This document shows, in pieces, positions 8,258 to 12,992 of a stretch of 12,992 bases of DNA (positions are counted from its first letter, which is position 1; every line of letters starts with the position of its first letter). The stretch is from Elstera litoralis. Lineage in GTDB: Bacteria > Pseudomonadota > Alphaproteobacteria > Elsterales > Elsteraceae. The notes below the pieces were generated by a model. That model made no database searches and was not told the DNA's origin. It saw only the letters and a program-made list of their open reading frames with translations. The stretch lies in contig NZ_LAJY01000206.1 in the NCBI RefSeq assembly GCF_000963705.1, positions 1-12,992 on the forward strand. Reading direction: 5' to 3'. Both the position numbers and the translations under genes were made by a program.

Positions 8258-8283
8258 TATATGATTCATATACGAACCATATA
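8258..8283. promoter_or_regulatory. Palindromic operator-like element upstream of the ParD-like gene
   Basis: A perfect 15-bp inverted repeat TATATGATTCATATA (8258-8272) is followed by another CATATA (8278-8283). The two CATATA copies are 11 bp apart, one helical turn. The element ends 11 bp before the ParD-like ATG and overlaps the region where a promoter -10 would lie, as expected for an autoregulatory operator bound by a ribbon-helix-helix antitoxin-type protein (inference). Confidence 0.45.
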
Positions 8284-8294
8284 GCGAGGACCTC

Positions 8295-8504
8295 ATGGGC
8301 ATCGTGAAAATCGACGACGATCTGCACGAGGAAGTGCGTAAGGCCAGCGCCTTCCTGTGCCGCTCGATCAACGCGCAGGCCGAATATTGGCTGAAGATCG
8401 GCATGCTGGCGGAAACCCACCCCACCCTCACCTTCAACGAGATCGTGGCGCTGCAACTAAGAGCCGCCGAAGTGGATTTCGACGCGCTGCTGGTGCGCGC
8501 CTGA
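8295..8504 (+). CDS. ParD-like antitoxin-family protein
   Basis: A 69-residue protein resembling the ParD-like family (Pfam ParD_like, described as a type II antitoxin-like family). The N-terminus GIVKIDDDLHEEVRKASAF has the short beta strand then amphipathic helix of ribbon-helix-helix DNA-binding proteins, followed by a conserved SINAQAEYWLKIGMLAE segment and a C-terminal TFNEIVALQL region that could contact a partner. ATG 8295 has GAGG at 8285-8288 as ribosome site. It starts 78 bp after the transporter operon, behind a palindromic element, so it probably has its own promoter. Its TGA overlaps the ATG of the methionine aminopeptidase gene by one base (TGATG, 8502-8506), and the two are likely translated together. 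No RelE/ParE-type toxin gene is adjacent. The DNA-binding role is inferred. Confidence 0.75.
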   Translation: MGIVKIDDDLHEEVRKASAFLCRSINAQAEYWLKIGMLAETHPTLTFNEIVALQLRAAEVDFDALLVRA

Positions 8505-9265
8505 TGGTCAAGCGCCCGGACGAAGTGGAAATCATGGCGGAGGCAGGCCGCTTGCTGGCCTCGGTTTTCATCCTGCTCGACCGCACCCCGATGGCGGGGC
8601 TCTCGACGCTCGCCATCGATACGCTGGTCGAAACCTATATCGTCGAAACCCTACACGCCCGGCCCGCCAGCAAGGGCCAATACGGCTACCGCTATGCCCT
8701 CAACGCTTCGCGCAATGCGGTAGTCTGCCACGGCATGCCCTCGGAGACCGATATTCTGGCCGAGGGCGATATCGTCAACTTCGATATCACGCTGGAGAAG
8801 GGCGGCTATATCGCCGATTCCAGCAAGACCTATCTGATCGGCAGCGTCGCCCCCGCCGCAAAACGGCTGGTGCAAGTAACCTACGAGGCGCTGTGGCAGG
8901 GTATTCGCGCCGTTCGCCCCGGCGCGCGGTTGGGCGATATCGGCCACGCCATTCAACGCCACGCTAAGCGGAACGGCTATACCATCGTGCGCGATTATTG
9001 CGGCCACGGCATCGGACGGCAGATGCACGAGGAACCGCAGGTGCTACATTTCGGCAAGCCGGGCACAGGGCTGAGCTTACGCGAGGGAATGGTTTTCACT
9101 ATCGAGCCGATGCTGAACCAGGGCAGCGCCCGCGTGGAAACCCTCGCCGACGGCTGGACCGTTGTCACGGCGGACGGCAAGCTTTCCGCCCAGTTCGAAC
9201 ATACGGTGGCTGTTACTCGGAGCGGCGTGCGCGTGCTCACCCTGCGCCCTGATGAGGCCGTCTAA
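8504..9265 (+). CDS. map: Type I methionine aminopeptidase
   Basis: Cytoplasmic metallopeptidase that removes the N-terminal Met from nascent proteins when the second residue is small. 253 aa, normal for the short bacterial type I form without extra domains. All five metal ligands are present: D94 (VNFDIT), D105 (YIADSS), H168 (CGHGIGR), E201 (FTIEPM) and E232 (QFEHTV). The substrate-contacting histidines H76 (VVCHGMPS) and H175 (QMHEEPQV) are kept too. The start is ATG 8504, coupled to the ParD-like stop; no separate Shine-Dalgarno is seen. The frame is open further upstream, but only inside the ParD-like gene. The usual housekeeping map sits elsewhere in many genomes, so this may be a second copy (inference, not checkable here). 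The 3' end is followed by the AT-rich promoter of the globin gene. Confidence 0.93.
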   Translation: MVKRPDEVEIMAEAGRLLASVFILLDRTPMAGLSTLAIDTLVETYIVETLHARPASKGQYGYRYALNASRNAVVCHGMPSETDILAEGDIVNFDITLEKGGYIADSSKTYLIGSVAPAAKRLVQVTYEALWQGIRAVRPGARLGDIGHAIQRHAKRNGYTIVRDYCGHGIGRQMHEEPQVLHFGKPGTGLSLREGMVFTIEPMLNQGSARVETLADGWTVVTADGKLSAQFEHTVAVTRSGVRVLTLRPDEAV

Positions 9266-9300
9266 CCTCGCCTCCCTGCGACAGTTTGACCACCCCTTTA

Positions 9301-9323
9301 AATATGTATTTTATTTGCCGCTT
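9301..9323. promoter_or_regulatory. NsrR-like inverted repeat upstream of the truncated haemoglobin gene
   Basis: Two 11-nt half-sites with a 1-nt spacer, AATATGTATTT (9301-9311) and ATTTGCCGCTT (9313-9323). Against the enterobacterial NsrR pattern as I remember it (AAGATGCATTT and its complement) they match at 9 of 11 and 7 of 11 positions. The site overlaps the putative -35 element, the right place for a repressor. The match is made by eye in an AT-rich stretch and could be chance. Confidence 0.35.
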
Positions 9324-9342
9324 TTAAAAACGGATATATAGA
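9315..9342 (+). promoter_or_regulatory. Candidate promoter of the haemoglobin/alternative oxidase operon
   Basis: TTGCCG (9315-9320) and TATAGA (9337-9342) are separated by 16 bp in the AT-rich 9296-9358 segment, which stands out from the GC-rich surroundings. Transcription would begin about 25 nt before the ATG at 9372. Confidence 0.4.
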
Positions 9343-9371
9343 TAGGCCATAGACTGATTTTCGAGGGCAGC

Positions 9372-9767
9372 ATGCTCCCCACTCCCGACCTTACCGACGC
9401 CCAACTTGCCGAACTCGTCGACCGCTTCTATGCCGCCGTGCGCGCCGATCCGCTGATCGGGGGCGTTTTCGACGCGGCAATCGCCGATTGGCCCGATCAC
9501 CTCGGCAAGCTCGCCGCCTTCTGGTCGTCGGTGATGCTGGGAACCCGGCGCTACCACGGCAGCCCTATGCTCGCCCACCTGCGCCACGCCGACCGGCTGA
9601 CCCCTGCCATGTTCGCGCGCTGGCTTGCCTTATGGGGCGAGACAACGCAGTCTCTCTTTCCACCGCCCGTTGCAGCGCAGCTTCAGGACAAAGCCGCCCG
9701 CATTGCCGACAGTCTGCAACTGGGGCTTCGTTTCCACGCTGATAAGTCGAGAAAGGCCGTATCATGA
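9372..9767 (+). CDS. Group III truncated haemoglobin
   Basis: Small haem protein of the cytoplasm; group III truncated globins bind O2 and NO and are linked to respiration and nitrosative stress in the few studied cases. 131 aa. Family blocks are FYAAVRADPLIGGVFDAAI (residues 19-37), DWPDHLGKLAAFWSSVMLG (39-57) and RYHGSPMLAHLRH (60-72). By position, Tyr20 is B10, His43 is E7, His69 is the proximal F8 haem ligand and Trp88 is G8, all as expected for group III. ATG 9372 has GAGGG at 9363-9367 as ribosome site. The stop overlaps the ATG of the alternative oxidase (ATGA at 9764-9767), so the two form an operon. The final residues (DKSRKAVS) are a short basic tail. High confidence on family; the physiological ligand is inferred. 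Confidence 0.9.
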   Translation: MLPTPDLTDAQLAELVDRFYAAVRADPLIGGVFDAAIADWPDHLGKLAAFWSSVMLGTRRYHGSPMLAHLRHADRLTPAMFARWLALWGETTQSLFPPPVAAQLQDKAARIADSLQLGLRFHADKSRKAVS

Positions 9768-10450
9768 CCGCTCAGTCGCTTGACCTTACCGCCCACCATA
9801 AGGCGCGCGGCGTATCCGACCGCTTTGCCCTTGGCGTTACCAAAATTCTGCGCTGGGGCGCGGATACCTTCTTCGCCAAACGTTACGGGCATCGGGCCAT
9901 CGTGCTCGAAACCGTCGCCGCGGTGCCCGGCATGGTCGGGGCGACCTTGCAGCACCTCAAATGCCTGCGCCGCATGGAAAATGACCGGGGCTGGATTCGC
10001 ACCCTAATGGACGAAGCCGAAAACGAGCGCATGCACCTGATGACATTCGTCGAAATCGCCAAGCCGACGCTGTTCGAGCGCACGATGATTCTGGCGGCTC
10101 AATGGGTGTTCTACTTAGGCTTTTTCGCGCTCTACCTCATTAGCTCCCGCACCGCGCACCGGCTGGTCGGCTATTTCGAGGAAGAGGCCGTGATTAGCTA
10201 CACGCACTACCTGAAGGAAATCGACGAAGGCCGCACCCCGAACGTCCCCGCCCCCGCCATCGCCCTGAAATACTGGGGCCTGCCGGAAGGGTCGACCCTG
10301 CGCGACGTGGTGCTGACGGTCCGCGCCGACGAGGCCCATCACCGCGACGTGAATCACGGCATGGCAGGCGATCTCGGCGGTGTGCCGTTCGACCCGGCAA
10401 GCCTAGCCGCCCCGCCGCACCACGAACCGCTATCGGGGGTGGTGCGGTAA
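9764..10450 (+). CDS. aox: Alternative oxidase (cyanide-insensitive ubiquinol oxidase)
   Basis: Monotopic inner-membrane di-iron enzyme that oxidises ubiquinol and reduces O2 to water without pumping protons. It bypasses the cytochrome bc1 complex and haem-copper oxidases and resists cyanide and nitric oxide. 228 aa, typical of bacterial forms without the mitochondrial targeting region. Diagnostic motifs are all present: LETVAAVPGMVG (Glu49), NERMHL (Glu88, His91), FEEEA (within 139-141) and RADEAHHRDVNH (Glu190, His193), with the conserved Tyr146 after the third motif. Two amphipathic/hydrophobic helices (about 106-128 and the LETVA helix) fit membrane attachment. The ATG overlaps the globin stop by four bases, with GAGAAAGG upstream. 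Bacterial AOX is uncommon and patchily distributed, mostly in alphaproteobacteria and marine gammaproteobacteria. A His/Pro-rich C-terminus (APPHHEP) is seen. Confidence 0.94.
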   Translation: MTAQSLDLTAHHKARGVSDRFALGVTKILRWGADTFFAKRYGHRAIVLETVAAVPGMVGATLQHLKCLRRMENDRGWIRTLMDEAENERMHLMTFVEIAKPTLFERTMILAAQWVFYLGFFALYLISSRTAHRLVGYFEEEAVISYTHYLKEIDEGRTPNVPAPAIALKYWGLPEGSTLRDVVLTVRADEAHHRDVNHGMAGDLGGVPFDPASLAAPPHHEPLSGVVR

Positions 10451-10465
10451 AGGAAAGACGCTAAG

Positions 10466-10508
10466 GCGCTGACGCGCGGCGGGGGACTTCCACGGCGCGC
10501 GTTAGCGC
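10466..10508. terminator. Imperfect hairpin between convergent genes
   Basis: GCGCTGACGCGCGGC (10466-10480) pairs with GGCGCGCGTTAGCGC (10494-10508) over 15 positions, with one mismatch and one wobble, around a 13-nt loop. It lies after the alternative oxidase stop and covers the stop codon of the minus-strand DUF2442 gene. No T-tract follows on either strand, so terminator activity is uncertain. Confidence 0.35.
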
Positions 10509-10738
10509 AACAGACTGACGACGGAAATATCCTCGTCCAAATCGGGCCAATGGATGCCTTGGCCTTGGCCGATGAAGCGCCAGATACGGCGCTGTTCTGG
10601 GGTTGCGTCCAGCAGACGCGGAAACCAGACGAGCGGAACGGCCACCTCGCGCCCGTCCGCGAGCGTGACGCGCAGAAAATCATCGTCGCATTCTACGGCC
10701 ACAGCATTGGCATCGCGTTTAAGCGTTAAAATGCTCAT
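10502..10738 (-). CDS. DUF2442 domain protein
   Basis: 78-residue protein of the DUF2442 family, function unknown. The N-terminal half forms a predicted beta unit (AVECDDDFLRVTLADGREVAVPL), followed by the family-typical VWFPRLLDATPEQRRIW, then GIHWPDLDEDISVVSLL at the C-terminus. ATG 10738 is preceded by GGAGG (10749-10745) with 6-nt spacing, inside the end of the upstream DUF4160 gene, which it overlaps by 20 nt, so translation is coupled. The DUF4160-DUF2442 arrangement recurs in bacterial genomes and has been considered toxin-antitoxin-like; from memory, no biochemical role is established. Convergent with the alternative oxidase gene. Confidence 0.85.
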   Translation of the reverse strand: MSILTLKRDANAVAVECDDDFLRVTLADGREVAVPLVWFPRLLDATPEQRRIWRFIGQGQGIHWPDLDEDISVVSLLR

Positions 10739-10955
10739 TCCACGCCTCCATAAACATAAGCCTATGCTCGATTACCATGAGCCGCAAGCGACGCAGTTCA
10801 TGCGCCCGGAAACCGATAGTGTCGGCACAATCGACGGGAGTTAGCCAAAATTTGGCCGTTCCATCATCCCGTTCAATGTGAATATGGGCGGGCTCATTGC
10901 CTTCCAAACTATAAAAGAAAAATCGATAACCATCGACACGAAGAACAGTCGGCAT
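10719..10955 (-). CDS. DUF4160 domain protein
   Basis: 78-residue protein of the DUF4160 family, function unknown. The signature is clear: MPTVLRVDGYRFFFYS, then NEPAHIHIERDDGTAKFWL with the conserved HxH pair, then an alpha-helical RAHELRRLRLMVIEHR and WNEHF end. Start chosen at ATG 10955: it has GGGAGA (10965-10960) at good spacing and gives the standard family N-terminus. The frame is open 29 codons further upstream but those residues (Arg/Pro-rich) do not look like the family. It is first in a two-gene unit with the DUF2442 gene and overlaps it by 20 nt. The HxH pair next to an acidic residue could bind metal or nucleic acid, which is speculation. Confidence 0.85.
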   Translation of the reverse strand: MPTVLRVDGYRFFFYSLEGNEPAHIHIERDDGTAKFWLTPVDCADTIGFRAHELRRLRLMVIEHRLMFMEAWNEHFNA

Positions 10956-10986
10956 CACTTCTCCCAAGGTCGGAAAAAGGGAAGGT

Positions 10987-11028
10987 TCGGAAACGCGTTT
11001 CCGAGCGGGGCCGGGGCGGCGGCCCCGC
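10987..11028. repeat. Two adjacent inverted repeats upstream of the DUF4160 gene
   Basis: A perfect 18-bp palindrome TCGGAAACGCGTTTCCGA (10987-11004) is followed directly by a GC-rich inverted repeat, GCGGGGCC (11005-11012) with GGCCCCGC (11021-11028) around an 8-nt spacer. They sit in the 100 bp between the ilvC terminator and the DUF4160 start, so they may be an operator/promoter region or a second, weak terminator for ilvC read-through. Confidence 0.5.
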
Positions 11029-11056
11029 GTATCGTAGCTCACAGCGCCCTAATAAC

Positions 11057-11087
11057 AAAAACCCCCGGCGCTCGCACGCCGGGGGTT
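11057..11087 (-). terminator. Intrinsic terminator of the ilv operon
   Basis: On the minus strand an 11-bp perfect stem (AACCCCCGGCG / CGCCGGGGGTT) with a 6-nt loop is followed by a T-tract (five A's at 11057-11061 on the + strand). It lies 30 bp after the ilvC stop and closes the minus-strand ilv genes. Confidence 0.85.
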
Positions 11088-11116
11088 CTGCACTCCAGCC
11101 CTAAGGCCGAAAAGTC

Positions 11117-12136
11117 TTAGTTCTTCGCCTTATCGACCAAACGATTGGCCTTCAGCCACGGCATCATCGCGCGGAGCTTTTCGCCGACTTCTTCGATCGG
11201 GTGGGCGGCGTTGTTGCGGCGTTGGGCTTTGAAGCTCGGGGCACCGGCGGCGTTTTCCAGCATCCAGTCGCGGGCGAAGCGGCCCGACTGGATGTCATCC
11301 AGAATGCGCTTCATTTCCGCTTTGGTTTCCGACGTCACAATGCGCGGGCCGCGCGTATAGTCGCCGTATTCCGCCGTGTTGGAAATCGAGTAGCGCATAT
11401 TGGCCATGCCGCCTTCGTAGATCAGATCCACGATCAGCTTCACTTCGTGCAAGCACTCGAAGTAGGCCATTTCCGGCGCGTACCCGGCTTCCACCAGGGT
11501 TTCGAACCCGGCTTGGATGAGGGCGGTCAGGCCGCCGCAGAGCACGGCTTGCTCACCGAACAGATCGGTTTCGCATTCTTCCTTGAAGCTGGTTTCGATG
11601 ATGCCGGCGCGCCCGCCGCCATTGGCCGACCCGTAGGACAGCGCCACATCGAGCGCATTGCCCGAGGCGTTCTGATAGACGGCCACCAGGGTCGGAACCC
11701 CGCCGCCCTTCAGGTATTCGGAGCGCACCGTGTGGCCGGGGCCTTTCGGGGCGATCATGAACACGTCGAGGTCCGGGCGCGGCTCTATCAGGCCGAAATG
11801 CACCGAGAAGCCGTGGGCGACGGCAAGGGCCGCGCCCTGCTTCATATTATCGCGCAGGAAAGTAGTGTAGAGCGCGCCGTGATGTTCGTCCGGCGCCAGC
11901 ACCATCACCACATCGGCTTCGCGGGCGGCTTCATCGGGCGGCAGAACGCGGAAACCGGCGGCTTCGGCTTTCGCCGCCGTGGCCGAGCCCGGACGCAGCG
12001 CAATGATGACGTCCTTAACGCCGCTGTCCTTCAGGTTCAGCGCGTGGGCATGGCCTTGGCTACCATAGCCGACGATGGCGACCTTCTTCGATTTGATGAG
12101 ATTCACATCGGCGTCGCGGTCATAGTATACGCGCAT
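11117..12136 (-). CDS. ilvC: Ketol-acid reductoisomerase (NADP+), class I
   Basis: Converts 2-acetolactate or 2-aceto-2-hydroxybutyrate to the dihydroxy acids in valine/isoleucine synthesis, with Mg2+ and NADPH. Start chosen at the ATG giving MRVYYDRDADVNL (339 aa, the usual alphaproteobacterial N-terminus); AAGGA lies 10 nt before it. An ATG three codons upstream (12145) is equally open but would sit only 2 nt from AAGGA. The NADPH loop GYGSQGHAHALNL is near residues 23-35, with RPGS at about 48-51. The catalytic His is H108 (AHGFSVHFG). The knotted domain follows with metal ligands D191 and E195 (ETDLFGEQ), E227 and E231 (YFECLHEV), and the SISNTAEYGD segment near 251. Length matches the short class I enzyme. 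Third gene of the ilv cluster, 51 bp after ilvN, followed by the terminator. Confidence 0.97.
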   Translation of the reverse strand: MRVYYDRDADVNLIKSKKVAIVGYGSQGHAHALNLKDSGVKDVIIALRPGSATAAKAEAAGFRVLPPDEAAREADVVMVLAPDEHHGALYTTFLRDNMKQGAALAVAHGFSVHFGLIEPRPDLDVFMIAPKGPGHTVRSEYLKGGGVPTLVAVYQNASGNALDVALSYGSANGGGRAGIIETSFKEECETDLFGEQAVLCGGLTALIQAGFETLVEAGYAPEMAYFECLHEVKLIVDLIYEGGMANMRYSISNTAEYGDYTRGPRIVTSETKAEMKRILDDIQSGRFARDWMLENAAGAPSFKAQRRNNAAHPIEEVGEKLRAMMPWLKANRLVDKAKN

Positions 12137-12187
12137 CTGGGACATTTCCTTGCGTGAGAGGCGATAAGAAAAAGGGAGAGCGAGGGG

Positions 12188-12700
12188 CTAGAAGCCCGCC
12201 GCGCCCCGTGAAATAGCAACAATGCCGGTCCGGCTGACTTCGACCAGCCCCAGCGGAATCATCAGCGCTACGAAGGCATTCACCTTCTCCTGGCTGCCGG
12301 TGATTTCGAACACGAAGCTTTCGGTGGTCGAATCGATGGCGCGGGCGCGGAAGATATCGGCGATGCGTAAGGATTCGACGCGGCGTTCGCCGGAGCCCGC
12401 CACCTTCACCAGCGCCAGTTCGCGCTCCACATGGGGGCCTTCGGAGGTGAGATCATGGACCTTATGGACCGGCACGAGGCGGCCCAATTGGGCTTTGATC
12501 TGCTCGATGACCTGTTCGGTGCCCGAAGTGACGACGGTGATGCGCGAGAGTTGTTCCGCCTGCTCCACTTCGGCCACGGTGAGGCTTTCGATATTATAGC
12601 CCCGGCCCGAAAAAAGCCCGACGACGCGCGCCAGAATCCCCGGCTCATTATCCACCAGCACGGCGATGGTGTGACGATTAATCGGCTGCGGTTGTTTCAT
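12188..12700 (-). CDS. ilvN: Acetolactate synthase small (regulatory) subunit
   Basis: Regulatory subunit that binds and activates the catalytic acetolactate synthase subunit and confers valine feedback inhibition. 170 aa, normal for the IlvN/IlvH family. An N-terminal ACT domain (about 10-85) shows NEPGILARVVGLFSGRGYNI, including the glycine and asparagine that line the valine site. The C-terminal regulatory domain (about 92-165) has RELALVKV, FRARAIDSTTESFVFEITG and GLVEVSRTGIVAISRG. ATG 12700 has AGGG 5 nt upstream. It lies 55 bp after the catalytic-subunit gene on the same strand, in the standard ilvB-ilvN-ilvC order. Confidence 0.96.
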   Translation of the reverse strand: MKQPQPINRHTIAVLVDNEPGILARVVGLFSGRGYNIESLTVAEVEQAEQLSRITVVTSGTEQVIEQIKAQLGRLVPVHKVHDLTSEGPHVERELALVKVAGSGERRVESLRIADIFRARAIDSTTESFVFEITGSQEKVNAFVALMIPLGLVEVSRTGIVAISRGAAGF

Positions 12701-12755
12701 GATACCCTGCGGTCTAAGCGGAAAACGACGGTTTAAGAAGCGTGGGGATGGGTCG

Positions 12756-12992
12756 TTAAACGAGAACCATCCCTTCTTCGGTCGTAACCGGATCGGCCTT
12801 ATCTTCCGGCCCCAGCAGCATTTCGTTATGCGCCGCGCCCGAGGGGATCATCGGGAAGCAGTTTTCCTTTTGATCGACGCAAATATCGGCAATTACCGGG
12901 CCGGGATGGTCCAGGGTCGCCTTAATCACATCGTCAAGTTCACTCATATCGAGCGCCCGGAAGCCGCGCGCGCCGAACGCTTCGGCCAGTTT
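12756..12992 (-). CDS. ilvB: Acetolactate synthase large (catalytic) subunit, C-terminal end only
   Basis: Last 78 residues of the TPP/FAD-dependent enzyme that condenses two pyruvates (or pyruvate and 2-oxobutyrate). The frame is open to the window edge; the only in-frame Met (12947) is internal. The visible sequence, KLAEAFGARGFRALDM, DHPGPVIADICVD and ENCFPMIPSGAAHNEML, is the typical C-terminus of the large subunit (KLAEAFG, then a V-x-D element and NxFPMxPxGAA). The order large subunit, small subunit, reductoisomerase supports the call. ilvB versus ilvI naming cannot be decided from this fragment. Confidence 0.93.
   Translation of the reverse strand, partial: KLAEAFGARGFRALDMSELDDVIKATLDHPGPVIADICVDQKENCFPMIPSGAAHNEMLLGPEDKADPVTTEEGMVLV

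Noticed and set aside
8357..8503. N-terminal extension of the methionine aminopeptidase
   Set aside because: The extra 49 codons lie inside the ParD-like gene in another frame; the protein starting at 8504 already has the standard family N-terminus.
9280..9330. FNR/NnrR-type box (TTGAC half at about 9285)
   Set aside because: The second half-site (ATCAA or GTCAA) is missing at the right distance; only the NsrR-like repeat has two recognisable arms.
11201..12157. 318-codon open frame on the plus strand
   Set aside because: Antisense shadow of ilvC; no recognisable domain, no ribosome site.
1..12992. tRNA, rRNA, CRISPR array, IS element, integrase, attachment site
   Set aside because: No tRNA-like cloverleaf, spaced direct repeats, transposase motif or flanking direct repeats could be seen on either strand.

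Overview
The window is a GC-rich chromosomal stretch with very short intergenic gaps. Its gene content points to an alphaproteobacterium, probably Rhodospirillales/Azospirillum-like: a fused single-chain indolepyruvate:ferredoxin oxidoreductase, an ilvBNC cluster with a class I ketol-acid reductoisomerase, a group III truncated haemoglobin and a bacterial alternative oxidase. The taxonomy is inferred from gene families and base composition, not from a marker gene. No rRNA, tRNA, IS element or CRISPR array is seen.

Layout. (1) 2-2926 (+) is the 3' part of a fused indolepyruvate:ferredoxin oxidoreductase, cut by the window edge and closed by a strong hairpin. (2) 2974-3342 (-) is a 122-residue acidic, beta-rich protein of unknown function with its own promoter and a perfect Shine-Dalgarno. 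(3) 3604-8216 (+) is a five-gene branched-chain/aromatic-substrate ABC transporter operon in the order substrate-binding protein, LivH, LivM, LivG, LivF. The two permeases are intact. The binding protein and both ATPases each carry exactly one single-base indel, and each would be a normal-length protein if that base were corrected. (4) 8295-9265 (+) is a ParD-like antitoxin-family protein coupled to a type I methionine aminopeptidase, preceded by a palindromic operator-like element. (5) 9372-10450 (+) is a two-gene operon of a group III truncated haemoglobin and a cyanide/NO-insensitive alternative oxidase, behind an AT-rich promoter carrying an NsrR-like inverted repeat. (6) 10502-10955 (-) is an overlapping DUF4160/DUF2442 pair. 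(7) 11117-12992 (-) is ilvB (partial), ilvN and ilvC, closed by a textbook intrinsic terminator.

How they work together. The oxidoreductase and the Liv-type transporter are compatible with uptake and oxidation of aromatic or branched-chain amino-acid-derived acids. The ilv genes make branched-chain amino acids. The central block (about 8.2-11.0 kb) looks accessory and holds the most interesting material. The truncated haemoglobin/alternative oxidase pair is a candidate nitric-oxide-tolerance respiratory module, with one protein binding or handling NO and the other providing quinol oxidation that NO does not block. The ParD-like/aminopeptidase pair is a candidate non-classical toxin-antitoxin-like unit. 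The three transporter indels may be sequencing errors (two lie in homopolymers) or recent inactivation; the sequence alone cannot decide.
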